A stretch of 64,000 nucleotides of DNA from Marinilabiliales bacterium (GTDB taxonomy: Bacteria; Bacteroidota; Bacteroidia; Bacteroidales; SZUA-534). Made by a program: the position numbers and the translations under genes. Positions 8,092 through 16,001 of the stretch are shown here, in pieces. The DNA is taken from positions 124,001 through 188,000 of the forward strand of contig DOTG01000044.1 of the NCBI GenBank assembly GCA_003512955.1, written 5' to 3'. Positions within the stretch are counted from its first letter, which is position 1. Every line of letters begins with the position of its first letter. Below the pieces are notes generated by a model. The model was not told the origin of the DNA. It saw only the letters and a list, made by a program, of their open reading frames with translations, and ran no database searches.

Positions 8092-8460
8092 TTACATGGA
8101 GGGAGGTCCCCGGGAATAGATCAGAAAGCCTGGCTGAATAGGAATTTTCTCCGCAAATTTTGGATAATCAAAATGTACAAATGATGGATTAATGCGGAGA
8201 GTCGTCTCATCGGGCAGGATAGCAATATAATAATCGATAGTTGTTTCGTCACTGGAGTTTGTGGCATCCTCAAGTTGAATAACTACCTGATCGGGCACAT
8301 TTTTTTTGAAAAATTGAAGAGCAGCATCTGAAACCCCCTGGTACAAAAACAGCATGGAAACCACCCCAAGGATGATTAACGTGATGATATTTGATGCAAA
8401 CCCAAAGAAAAACATATACCGATTTATAAAATACTTGGCGAAGCTAATTATTTTTAACAA
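8092..8460 (-). CDS. Small membrane-anchored protein of unknown function
   Basis: A 122-residue protein not recognised as any known family. One strong transmembrane helix (about 17-40) follows a short basic N-terminus. The C-terminal 80 residues are hydrophilic and probably periplasmic, with no cysteine and no haem motif. It stands alone, with the opposite-strand cytochrome lipoprotein gene 274 bases away across a shared upstream region that contains an FNR-like box. Coding is supported by length, the sensible helix/soluble layout and the absence of a better frame. Its function is unknown. Confidence 0.5.
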   Translation of the reverse strand: MLKIISFAKYFINRYMFFFGFASNIITLIILGVVSMLFLYQGVSDAALQFFKKNVPDQVVIQLEDATNSSDETTIDYYIAILPDETTLRINPSFVHFDYPKFAEKIPIQPGFLIYSRGPPSM

Positions 8461-8572
8461 TTTATTAATCCCAATTTATTATGATTTTTACTGCTTTTAT
8501 CCTTATAACACTGATAATTTAACAGTTATAACTCCAACAGGCTTATTGCTTATATAATAAACAATCTCATAA

Positions 8573-8586
8573 TTGATTTAGATCAG
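8573..8586 (+). promoter_or_regulatory. FNR-like box (9 of 10) upstream of the mono-haem lipoprotein operon
   Basis: TTGATttagATCAG differs from TTGAT-N4-ATCAA only at the last base. It lies 149 bases before the ATG at 8735 and between divergent genes. TATCGTTC at 8601-8608 is a poor match to a -7 element. Confidence 0.45.
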
Positions 8587-8734
8587 TCCGATGGTTGCTA
8601 TATCGTTCCATTAAAGTGTAAGGGGATCAACCTGCCGCCCTGAATTCGTAAAACCACAAGCACTATCTTTAGCTCGTTAATAATTACTCATTTAGGGTAA
8701 AGGGATTAAACTTCAATTATAAAATTTAAAAACT

Positions 8735-9100
8735 ATGAAAAGAACATTTTCTATTTTAATAAGCGCCTGGGCGCTGTTTCTGTTAAGCTCGTGTACCTAT
8801 GAACCTTATGTAGAACCTGAAATTGTAATACCCACCGATTCCGTTTCGTTTGGCGACATTGAAGACATTTTTGTTGATCGTGCATGTACGGGATGTCATC
8901 CAACCAGTGGCGGATTAGACCTTACCCCCGGGAATTCATTTGCAAGTATCATGAGCAACAGTCTGGTGAACCTTACCAGCCCAACGGAAAGTATTTTATA
9001 CACTAAACCAGCTTCATCTGGTTCTCACTCAAAAAAATATACCGCTCAACAAGAGGTGTTGGTTTTAACATGGATTCAACAAGGCGCACATAATAATTAA
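8735..9100 (+). CDS. Mono-haem cytochrome c lipoprotein
   Basis: A 121-residue lipoprotein with lipobox LLSSC (Cys20) and a single haem motif CTGCH (51-55), inside a compact cytochrome c-like domain that ends LTWIQQGAHNN. The pattern IEDIFVDRACTGCH with a downstream GGLDL and a C-terminal VLTWIQQGA helix is common in small cytochrome domains of Bacteroidota and Planctomycetes. It probably moves single electrons at the periplasmic or outer face of the envelope. It is followed after 21 bases by the DUF5777 barrel gene, so the two are an operon, perhaps under the FNR-like box at 8573. Confidence 0.85.
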   Translation: MKRTFSILISAWALFLLSSCTYEPYVEPEIVIPTDSVSFGDIEDIFVDRACTGCHPTSGGLDLTPGNSFASIMSNSLVNLTSPTESILYTKPASSGSHSKKYTAQQEVLVLTWIQQGAHNN

Positions 9101-9121
9101 AAGAATTAAAATACAAATGAT

Positions 9122-9982
9122 ATGAAAAAAGCAGTATTCTCTCTATGTATATTGGCCGCAACAATTACCTCATTAGTTGCCCAGGAAGAACAATCGGTTG
9201 ATAAACCCGTGGTTGAACCATTTGCCAGCGGCTACCTGATTGACAACCAAACCACCTTGATCCCTTACCCCAAAACACTGGAGTTTGTAATCCAGCACAA
9301 GTTTGGGACTTTAGAGAACGGCAAGTCAGACATCTGGGGTATTTATAACTCGGCAAACGTGAGATTGGCCTTAAATTATGTCATCATTAAAAACCTGCAG
9401 GTAGGTTACGGTTTAACAAAATCGGATATGATACACGATTTTAGTGCCAAATGGACTTTTCTGGAACAGACCCGGAAGAACACCATTCCCTTGTCGGTAG
9501 CTTTTTATGGGAACATGGGGTTAAATGGACTAAATGAAAAAGAATTTGGCGACAACTATGAATTCACAAACAGGTTGTCCTACTTTGGCCAACTGATTGT
9601 GAGCCGTAAATTAACCGATAGGATTAGTTTACAGGCGGCTGCCAGTTTTAGCCATTTTAACCATGCCGATACGTCAAAATTTGATTATGACCGCATTGGG
9701 CTTCATCTCAATGGCCGCATTAAAGTAACCGAACAAGGTTCTGTTGTATTCAACTTTGATCAACCATTAAAGGCACTCCAGCTTACTAAACATGAGGATA
9801 TTAGCTTAAAACCTAATGTAGCCATTGGTTATGAAATTGCCACAGTATCGCATGCGTTCCAGATTTACATGGGCTATTCAAAAGAGATTTTACCCCAATA
9901 TTATATGATGCGTGAACGTAAAGATTTTGAATTTGAACAATTCAATATCGGCTTCACCATTACGCGCTTATCAAATTTTTAA
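9122..9982 (+). CDS. DUF5777-family outer-membrane beta-barrel protein
   Basis: A 286-residue protein with a signal peptide (about 1-20, cut near VAQEE). The rest is made of alternating amphipathic strands ending in Phe, as in outer-membrane barrels. The segment IPYPKTLEFVIQHKFG followed by IWGIYNSANVRLALNY is characteristic of the DUF5777 family of Bacteroidota, recognised from memory. That family often sits next to cytochrome-domain lipoproteins, as here. Function is not established. A structural, porin-like or partner role for the adjacent mono-haem lipoprotein is a guess from context. A strong terminator follows, separating it from the heptahaem gene. Confidence 0.75.
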   Translation: MKKAVFSLCILAATITSLVAQEEQSVDKPVVEPFASGYLIDNQTTLIPYPKTLEFVIQHKFGTLENGKSDIWGIYNSANVRLALNYVIIKNLQVGYGLTKSDMIHDFSAKWTFLEQTRKNTIPLSVAFYGNMGLNGLNEKEFGDNYEFTNRLSYFGQLIVSRKLTDRISLQAAASFSHFNHADTSKFDYDRIGLHLNGRIKVTEQGSVVFNFDQPLKALQLTKHEDISLKPNVAIGYEIATVSHAFQIYMGYSKEILPQYYMMRERKDFEFEQFNIGFTITRLSNF

Positions 9983-9991
9983 TTGCACAGA

Positions 9992-10026
9992 ATGCGGAAA
10001 CAGGGTTTCTGTTTCCGCATTTTTTT
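9992..10026 (+). terminator. Strong rho-independent terminator between the barrel gene and the heptahaem gene
   Basis: A 12-bp perfect stem, ATGCGGAAACAG (9992-10003) with CTGTTTCCGCAT (10009-10020), has a five-base loop and six following T. The next gene starts 31 bases later, so it either depends on readthrough or has a promoter that overlaps this region. Confidence 0.85.
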
Positions 10027-10056
10027 ACCAATTCATAAATTATTCTTCAAATCTTT

Positions 10057-11016
10057 ATGATAAAAATTAAACCGGAGTCATTAATAATAGCGTTGGGAAT
10101 GCTACTCTTTTCTACCGTTAATATAATGGCTCAAGATGAGGGAAACCCCTTATCGGAAAACAGCCAGGTTTGTGCCAGATGCCACGGCAATAAGTATTAT
10201 ACCTTTCACAACGAAGTAACCGGAACCGAAGTCCGTAAACGGATGAACCCTTACCTGCTTATCGATACCGTAAAATATACACAGGCTACCCATAGCTTTT
10301 TTTCATGCGACGATTGCCATTCACCGGATTACGCCGTTTATCCACACGCATCGAATTTAAAACTTGATCCAAAACCTTCATGTATCGACTGCCACGGGGG
10401 AGATGAGTCGTTTGCGAAATATCAATTCGACGATATTGACGTGGAAGTTCAAAATAGCGTACACAAGATTGCCCATGGCGAGCAATTTAAATGTGAAATG
10501 TGCCACGACCTCCACAGCTACAGATTGGTTGCCCGAAACGAAAATTCAAAAATTAAGGACATTGTAGTTCAAGACAACCAAATGTGTTTGAGTTGCCATA
10601 ATAATTTAACCAAGTACCAGATACTCACCGACAATCAGAAACCTGAAATTTTGGCCACCCATGATTGGTTGCCTAACCAGGAATTACACTTTTTGAATGT
10701 CCGGTGTATTGAATGCCATACCCCAATTACTGATACTTTAATGGTCTCGCATAAGATTCTGCCAAAAGAACAGGCCGTTCATTTATGTAGCGATTGCCAT
10801 TCTACAAACAGCATTTTGAGGAGCAAATTGTATAAATATACGGTAATGGAATCGAGGACTGACCAGGGTTATTACAATTCAGTTATCCTGAACGAAGCTT
10901 ATGTTATTGGGGCAAATAGAAACAAATACCTGAATATTTTAAGTTTAGCCATTTTTGGACTCACTCTTTTAGGGATTTCAATCCATACAATTACACGAAT
11001 CATCAACAAAAAATAA
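10057..11016 (+). CDS. Membrane-anchored heptahaem c-type cytochrome
   Basis: A 319-residue protein with a signal sequence (1 to about 25) and seven CxxCH motifs beginning at Cys39, 84, 109, 146, 177, 217 and 244. A C-terminal transmembrane helix (about 291-310) has a short basic cytoplasmic tail. The haem domain therefore faces the periplasm, held to the inner membrane. The next gene starts 1 base after its stop and encodes a dihaem cytochrome b-like protein. The pair looks like a quinol-periplasm electron-transfer module: cytochrome b takes electrons from menaquinol and the heptahaem subunit passes them on. No catalytic site of nitrite, tetrathionate or sulfite reductases was seen, and the terminal acceptor is unknown. 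Confidence 0.85.
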   Translation: MIKIKPESLIIALGMLLFSTVNIMAQDEGNPLSENSQVCARCHGNKYYTFHNEVTGTEVRKRMNPYLLIDTVKYTQATHSFFSCDDCHSPDYAVYPHASNLKLDPKPSCIDCHGGDESFAKYQFDDIDVEVQNSVHKIAHGEQFKCEMCHDLHSYRLVARNENSKIKDIVVQDNQMCLSCHNNLTKYQILTDNQKPEILATHDWLPNQELHFLNVRCIECHTPITDTLMVSHKILPKEQAVHLCSDCHSTNSILRSKLYKYTVMESRTDQGYYNSVILNEAYVIGANRNKYLNILSLAIFGLTLLGISIHTITRIINKK

Positions 11017-11017
11017 T

Positions 11018-11644
11018 ATGAGCAATCAAGGTTTGTATTTATATCCAGTCTGGTTGAGAATCTGGCATGGAGTCAATGCTTTAGGAATCATTCTTTTAAT
11101 CTTTACCGGGATTAGCATGCAATATGGAAATATTGATTATCCGTTACTTCCTTTCAAAGTTTCTGTAATGATTCATAACATCAGTGGAATTGTTGTTTCG
11201 ATTGGATATGTTGTTTTTGCCATAGCTAACCACTTTTCAAACAATGCCAAACAATATGTTCCTAACTATAAGGGTTTTGGGCAAAGAATCATGAAACAGA
11301 CTACCTATTATGTTTTTGGGTATTTTAAAGGAGAGCCTAAACCTTTCCCGATTACAAAAGACAATAAATTTAATCCGCTACAACGCCTTTCATACATTAC
11401 TGTAATGTATATTTTTGTTCCACTAATCGTATTTACCGGCGTGGGGCTGTTGTACCCGGAGTTAATTTTTTCAAAGATTTTCAACATGGGAGGGGTTCAA
11501 TTTATTGCTGTGTTACATGCCATTGCCGGATTTTTTATTTCGCTGTTTTTAATCATCCACCTGTATGTGGCATCTATTGGCAAACACCCGTTAAAAAACT
11601 ATTCAAGCATCATTACCGGGTACCACTCGACAGAAGATCATTAA
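11018..11644 (+). CDS. Cytochrome b561-like membrane subunit partner of the heptahaem cytochrome
   Basis: A 208-residue integral membrane protein with four predicted helices and histidines placed for two b haems: His17 (RIWHGVN), His53 (MIHNISG), His167 (VLHAIAG) and His181 (IIHLYVA). This is the four-helix fold of b-type subunits of Ni/Fe hydrogenases, formate dehydrogenases and thiosulfate reductases, which exchange electrons with the quinone pool. Its start codon follows the heptahaem gene stop after 1 base, so translation is coupled. It ends close to a good terminator. The pairing with a multihaem subunit instead of a catalytic subunit is what makes it notable. Confidence 0.82.
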   Translation: MSNQGLYLYPVWLRIWHGVNALGIILLIFTGISMQYGNIDYPLLPFKVSVMIHNISGIVVSIGYVVFAIANHFSNNAKQYVPNYKGFGQRIMKQTTYYVFGYFKGEPKPFPITKDNKFNPLQRLSYITVMYIFVPLIVFTGVGLLYPELIFSKIFNMGGVQFIAVLHAIAGFFISLFLIIHLYVASIGKHPLKNYSSIITGYHSTEDH

Positions 11645-11664
11645 AATCACATTTCTAATATTTC

Positions 11665-11700
11665 AAATCCCACCCAGGTTGAACTTGGGCGGGATTTTTT
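11665..11700 (+). terminator. Rho-independent terminator after the cytochrome b gene
   Basis: AAATCCC-A-CCCA (11665-11676) pairs with TGGG-C-GGGATTT (11686-11697), followed by more T. There is one mismatch in the stem. Confidence 0.75.
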
Positions 11701-11843
11701 GTTTGGGATCAATTTCCCTTCCGGGTTTTATTACCCATTCATGTGGGTTTACTTTGATATCCCAGAGCAATTCAGAATTCTTAGGTCTTGCCAAGAAACT
11801 TATAACAAACACATTTAATACGATTTACAACAGAGTTTGACGT

Positions 11844-11895
11844 TTTTTACTGCAAGTTTTTCAATACATTTCGGTTAAAATGCTTGCAGTAAAAA
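11844..11895. repeat. Inverted repeat with 13-bp arms
   Basis: TTTTTACTGCAAG (11844-11856) and CTTGCAGTAAAAA (11883-11895) are perfect inverted copies separated by 26 bases. The repeat lies between two terminators. It could be a small mobile-element remnant or a structured RNA element. Confidence 0.55.
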
Positions 11896-11994
11896 TCCTG
11901 AAATGATTTAAGGTGAATAGCCCCGCATTGCCAACTGACCTAAATAAAAGAAGCAGTGGCTAATATAAATGAGTATCTCTGAGGCCTTTATTCT

Positions 11995-12038
11995 ACTAAA
12001 AAACGAAAGGTTACCTCCTTTGAAGAAGATAACCTTTC
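11995..12038 (-). terminator. Terminator of the 19-haem protein gene
   Basis: GAAAGGTTA (12005-12013) pairs with TAACCTTTC (12030-12038). On the minus strand it is followed by a run of six T (11999-12004 region). Confidence 0.7.
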
Positions 12039-12062
12039 ACCCTAATAATTTTGTATCAGTTT

Positions 12063-14861
12063 TTAATTCGAACCAAATAGCAATGAAAACAGTATCAGCA
12101 GTACAAGTATAATTCCCAAGGACAGGAAGAAGAATCCAAAAATCTTAATAACCCGCATCCTTGTTTTTGAGATAGCTAATTCTGTAGTTACTTCTTTAAT
12201 CTTACCTGAATTTTCCAAATCTTCATATTCTTTTGGACGGTCCGTTTTGTATTCTTCAACGGGAACATGTCCAGTGAAGATGACTGTATCCATTGGGAAC
12301 GCTTCGGGCCTGAAGTGGGTATTGAAAAAATGGATAGTGAAAATAAATCCTACGGCCAAAAGAGCTTCATCGGAATGGATGATGTGAGCCACGTTAATAA
12401 CCCAACCCGGAAGGATTTTTGTAGCAACCTCGGGGAACCATAACATCAACCCTGTTAAACCAATCACAGCCACACCCCAGAATACCGCCATATAGTCGAA
12501 TTTTTCCCAATAGGTCCATCGTCCATATTGTGGTTTCGGACCTTTTCCAACAAACCATTTAATGGTATCTACAAAATCGCGCCAATCATTCTTATTGAAC
12601 ATTAAAGAAGAACCGCTGAAGATAAATTCTGAGACTTTAATATTTTTTTTGTATTTGGTATAAAGCAGCGATCCTAAATGGAAAAAGAAATATCCAAAGG
12701 TAATGACTGCGGCAAATCGGTGCAAGGTACCTGCATTTTCAACTCCCCCAAATATTGAAGCCAGGTTCTTAGCCCACGGCATATTGGCAAACTTAAGCAT
12801 CATTCCGGTTAGGGCCAAAGTCATAAAGCTGATGATTACAAAAATATGTGTTGCTCTCTGGCTTTTTGAAAATCTCCGGATATACAGCTTTTTCTCACTA
12901 GTCTCATGCTGTTTCCGTCTGCGGCGTTCTTTCAACGACCGTGGCAACCACATTAATGTATGCAATCCAAAGAAACTAAAAACTCCAACCAACAAGAAGG
13001 TCATACCCCAGAACACATAATACAGTATTGGGTATTCATCACGGTTGTTGTGTGTAGCATGAGTTAAAAAGCCCGTGAACCTGTTATTGGCGTCCGGGTG
13101 ACATTGCTGGCAGGTGACCAAAATATTCTTTTTGCTGACACTCGATTCCGGGTTCGAAACATTTAAAATTTTATGGGCTCCATGACAATCGGAACAACGG
13201 GCTGCCTTTAAATATCCTAATGTATAGGCCTTGCCGTGGTAAGTTTCCATATAAGAGTCCGTCAGTTTAGCATGACAACTTCCGCATTGCAGAGTTATCT
13301 CGGTCATGAATTCATCCTTGTCAATCTCAGAAACCGTATGGGCGGAATGGCATACCACACATGTAGGGTATTTTTTATTTTCTTTATCCAAATGGATGGC
13401 ATGATCGCTGGCTACATAATCATCGTAAATTCCTTTATGGCATTTAGCACAGGTTAATGGAACATTCCTTGGGTTCACCGATGAATTCGGATCTTCTTCT
13501 TTTAACACATGATGCGAGGTATGGCAATCGGTACAAATGGCGCTCGAAAGTAACCCTTTTTCGGTAACTCCTTTGCCATGTACACTTTTTGAATAATCAG
13601 CCATGGCATCTACCTCTTTCAAATCGGTTCCATGGGTGGCTTTTCCATCCTGTTTATGGCATTCGCCACATAGCTTTGGAATGGACATACGGTACGTGGG
13701 TGAATTTTCATCATTCTTCGATTTCACAATATGAGAACCGTGACAATCGGTACAATATGGAGCATTTTCGCTCTTCTCAAAATAGGCACGTCCGTGTCCA
13801 CTTTCAAAATACAATTCCGAAACCTCAGCATGGCATGAGGAACAGTCCACTTTCTTCACCGTTTCACAGGGGCGCATCAAATTTACCGATACGTCGGAGT
13901 GGCATTTCACACACTTGATATTGTTGTGCATGGAGCCAGTAAAATCATTCACATCAATCTTTAATGAAATTCTTTGCCCATTAACTGTTTTATAGGCCGT
14001 TTCCTTTTCGTGACATTTTAAACAGGATCTATCGGAAATAGTCTCTACAATATTTTGCTGGTTAACGATATGAGGTGGATGGCAATCGGTACAAGCTGGA
14101 ATGGCACCGGGTTTCTTTTCCCACAATTGTTTATTGATAACTTTTACGTGAACATCTTCAATACGGGCATGGCATTTCATACACGTATTGGCAATATTGT
14201 TTACCGAAATACTTGATTTTGTGTTTGTATGAGGTAAAATCAAATGGTTCCCGTGGCAATCGTTGCAAGTTGCCGTTACAATAAGCCCACTCTTATACAA
14301 TCCCCTGCCATGAATACTCTGGCTGTAGTTTTCAAGAATATTATGCTCCGAGATATTGTAATTCCTGGCAACCGGGGCGCCTTCCTTATGACATTTTCCG
14401 CATAAGATGGGAATATTCATTTTATAAGTCTGCGATTTGGGATTCGAATTGGCCAGAATATCATGTGTCCCATGGCATTCCTTACAGCTTGGGGCATATT
14501 TTGCATTGTTTACAAAGGCTTTTCCATGGATACCATCCAAAAATTCCATTTCTTCCTCATCGTGGCAATTGCCGCATTTAACCGGGGAAAGGTTTTCGGG
14601 ATGCGGAAATTCCTCAACAGCAGCTCCTTCATGACACATGGTACAATCAAGGTCCTTGTGAGGTGAATTTGAAAGCACCCGGAGATTGACAAATACCGAC
14701 TTGAACACGCCGTTAATTTCCTTAATCAGTTCTTTGTCTTCATGGCAGGCCATGCAGTCGTCATTGGTTTGTGATTGAGAGACCCATGCCCAAAATAGTA
14801 AGCATAATAATAGGATAGGTTTTAAGAATTGTAATGTCAGGATTCTTTTAAATTGAGTCAT
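12063..14861 (-). CDS. Giant 19-haem cytochrome c / cytochrome b fusion membrane protein
   Basis: A 932-residue protein. A signal sequence (to about 31) is followed by 19 CxxCH motifs between residues 36 and 588. Then come about five transmembrane helices (near 610-635, 670-690, 712-735, 790-808, 822-847), an Arg/Lys-rich loop, a cytoplasmic segment and a last helix (about 905-928). Membrane histidines (671, 714, 728, 826/829, 844/849) could bind b haems. The unit CxxCHGxH...NI...CxxCH recurs near 126-157, 199-231, 370-402, 443-475 and 556-588, so the haem region arose by internal duplication. The layout, a periplasmic haem wire joined to a quinone-reactive b domain, recalls CbcL of Geobacter (nine c haems plus a dihaem b domain). 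A quinol-oxidising respiratory gateway is the inferred role. It is divergent from the tetrahaem cytochrome gene. Confidence 0.85.
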   Translation of the reverse strand: MTQFKRILTLQFLKPILLLCLLFWAWVSQSQTNDDCMACHEDKELIKEINGVFKSVFVNLRVLSNSPHKDLDCTMCHEGAAVEEFPHPENLSPVKCGNCHDEEEMEFLDGIHGKAFVNNAKYAPSCKECHGTHDILANSNPKSQTYKMNIPILCGKCHKEGAPVARNYNISEHNILENYSQSIHGRGLYKSGLIVTATCNDCHGNHLILPHTNTKSSISVNNIANTCMKCHARIEDVHVKVINKQLWEKKPGAIPACTDCHPPHIVNQQNIVETISDRSCLKCHEKETAYKTVNGQRISLKIDVNDFTGSMHNNIKCVKCHSDVSVNLMRPCETVKKVDCSSCHAEVSELYFESGHGRAYFEKSENAPYCTDCHGSHIVKSKNDENSPTYRMSIPKLCGECHKQDGKATHGTDLKEVDAMADYSKSVHGKGVTEKGLLSSAICTDCHTSHHVLKEEDPNSSVNPRNVPLTCAKCHKGIYDDYVASDHAIHLDKENKKYPTCVVCHSAHTVSEIDKDEFMTEITLQCGSCHAKLTDSYMETYHGKAYTLGYLKAARCSDCHGAHKILNVSNPESSVSKKNILVTCQQCHPDANNRFTGFLTHATHNNRDEYPILYYVFWGMTFLLVGVFSFFGLHTLMWLPRSLKERRRRKQHETSEKKLYIRRFSKSQRATHIFVIISFMTLALTGMMLKFANMPWAKNLASIFGGVENAGTLHRFAAVITFGYFFFHLGSLLYTKYKKNIKVSEFIFSGSSLMFNKNDWRDFVDTIKWFVGKGPKPQYGRWTYWEKFDYMAVFWGVAVIGLTGLMLWFPEVATKILPGWVINVAHIIHSDEALLAVGFIFTIHFFNTHFRPEAFPMDTVIFTGHVPVEEYKTDRPKEYEDLENSGKIKEVTTELAISKTRMRVIKIFGFFFLSLGIILVLLILFSLLFGSN

Positions 14862-15044
14862 GTCCGTAATCAGTTAAATTTTGTGGAACAATTTTTTAAA
14901 ACGCATGTAATTCATTGTTAAAAACTTACTTCACCTTTAAAAGTATCGGCATTTACATACATTTATTGCAACAAAATAGAGCTAATAGCTTAGAAAACAA
15001 AGCTTATGGAATTTACGTATCATAGATGTTCATGAATATTTGAA

Positions 15045-15080
15045 TTGATGTATATTAAATGAACATTTGCTTTGGATCAA
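15045..15080. promoter_or_regulatory. Two adjacent FNR-like boxes (each 9 of 10)
   Basis: TTGATgtatATTAA (15045-15058) and TTGCTttggATCAA (15067-15080) each have one mismatch to TTGAT-N4-ATCAA. Their centres are 22 bases apart, two helical turns. They lie about 200 bases from both divergent cytochrome starts. Confidence 0.4.
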
Positions 15081-15156
15081 CTCTAATGTTGCTAATTTTT
15101 TAAATATTTGTATTCATAAACACTTTCATAAAGAAGAAAATATCCGTTAGGTAGAT

Positions 15157-15164
15157 TAAATTTG
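15157..15164 (+). promoter_or_regulatory. -7 promoter element of the tetrahaem cytochrome gene
   Basis: TAAATTTG is a perfect TAnnTTTG element, 84 bases before the ATG at 15249. No -33 TTTG is seen at the usual spacing, so activation by a regulator is plausible. Confidence 0.5.
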
Positions 15165-15248
15165 GAATTACAAACAAAGCCAATTATGGAACATTGGATT
15201 TGTTACAAAAAAGTAAGTAGTATTAACGTAATTTAATAATTAAAAACT

Positions 15249-15776
15249 ATGATGAGTAAGAAATTAGTAGCACTAATGTGTGTAGCACTTTTTGGGATGA
15301 ATGTATCATTTGCTCAGCAATTTGAATACATTGGAGCAGCCAAATGCAAAATGTGTCATAATAAGCCTCAAACTGGCAAGCAATACGACATTTGGGCCAG
15401 TAGTTTACATGCCAATGCCCTTAAAAGTTTGAGCAGCCAGCAATCGTTGGATTATGCCAAGAAGAACAACATTGCTGACCCAACAAAGGAAAAAACATGC
15501 TTGAAATGCCATGCAACCTACTACAGTGTAAAAGAAGATTTGATCCAAACGCTAACTGCCCAGGAAGGTGTGTCCTGCGAAAGTTGCCATGGCCCAGGTA
15601 GTGTGTATAAATCAAACGCTATTATGAAAGATCAGGCCAAAGCACTAGCTAGTGGATTGATTTTACCCACAAAAGAAGTTTGTGAGAAATGCCATAATAA
15701 AGAGAACCCTTTCCACAAACCGTTCAATTTTGAAACAGCCGTTGCTAAAATTGCTCACCCAAATCCAGCAAAATAG
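15249..15776 (+). CDS. Periplasmic tetrahaem cytochrome c (cytochrome c554-like family)
   Basis: A 175-residue secreted protein. A signal peptide (about 1-22, cut after SFAQ) precedes YIGAAKCKMCH and three more haem motifs, starting at Cys33, 84, 110 and 145. A conserved WASSLHANA segment near 49 and CESCHGPGS near 110 match the cytochrome c554/c-prime Pfam family. It has no membrane anchor or lipobox, so it should be a soluble periplasmic carrier, fit to shuttle electrons between the two inner-membrane multihaem proteins encoded on either side and outer partners. It has its own -7 element and terminator. Confidence 0.87.
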   Translation: MMSKKLVALMCVALFGMNVSFAQQFEYIGAAKCKMCHNKPQTGKQYDIWASSLHANALKSLSSQQSLDYAKKNNIADPTKEKTCLKCHATYYSVKEDLIQTLTAQEGVSCESCHGPGSVYKSNAIMKDQAKALASGLILPTKEVCEKCHNKENPFHKPFNFETAVAKIAHPNPAK

Positions 15777-15799
15777 GTTTTTACTGATTTGATTATACC

Positions 15800-15836
15800 G
15801 TCCCTTTGAAACTAAGATTCAAAGGGACTTTTTTTT
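15800..15836 (+). terminator. Strong terminator after the tetrahaem cytochrome
   Basis: GTCCCTTTGAA (15800-15810) pairs perfectly with TTCAAAGGGAC (15818-15828) across a seven-base loop, followed by eight T. Confidence 0.9.
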
Positions 15837-15877
15837 ACAAAGTTTCATTTCTTTCAGTTCAGGGTATTCAACACTAA

Positions 15878-15891
15878 TTGATAAATATCAA
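15878..15891 (+). promoter_or_regulatory. Perfect FNR box upstream of the heptahaem NapC-type cytochrome
   Basis: TTGATaaatATCAA matches the FNR consensus fully. It lies 111 bases before the ATG at 16002, just after the preceding terminator, in a region with no other gene. No clear -7 element is seen at the ideal distance (TTAATCTG at 15913-15920 is weak). Confidence 0.65.
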
Positions 15892-16001
15892 TGTCTGTGT
15901 TGATTAATTATATTAATCTGTCGGAAAGCATCAATGGTACTAAAGAGCATTCTTACTAATATTTTGGTATGTTTATCGCTAAATTAAATAACTAAACAAT
16001 T

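Larger units (their letters stand above)
11645..12062. other. Intergenic region with two terminators and an inverted repeat
   Basis: No gene is supported in these 418 bases. They hold the terminators of the two convergent transcripts and, between them, a 13-bp inverted repeat at 11844-11895. The rest shows no convincing ORF, promoter or RNA structure. Confidence 0.6.
14862..15248. other. Divergent regulatory region of the 19-haem and tetrahaem cytochrome genes
   Basis: A 387-base AT-rich region without a gene. It contains two FNR-like boxes (15045-15058 and 15067-15080) and a perfect -7 element for the rightward gene (15157-15164). For the leftward gene, CAAAGCTT at 14998-15005 is a one-mismatch reverse -7 element. 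Confidence 0.6.

Noticed and set aside
13589..13918. 109-residue plus-strand frame inside the 19-haem gene
   Set aside because: It is antisense to repeated CxxCH coding sequence and has no features of its own; similar open frames run opposite the kinases for the same reason.
12063..14861. Possible CRISPR-like or tandem DNA repeat from regularly spaced CxxCH codons
   Set aside because: The regularity is at protein level (haem motifs); the DNA between units is not identical and lies within one open frame.
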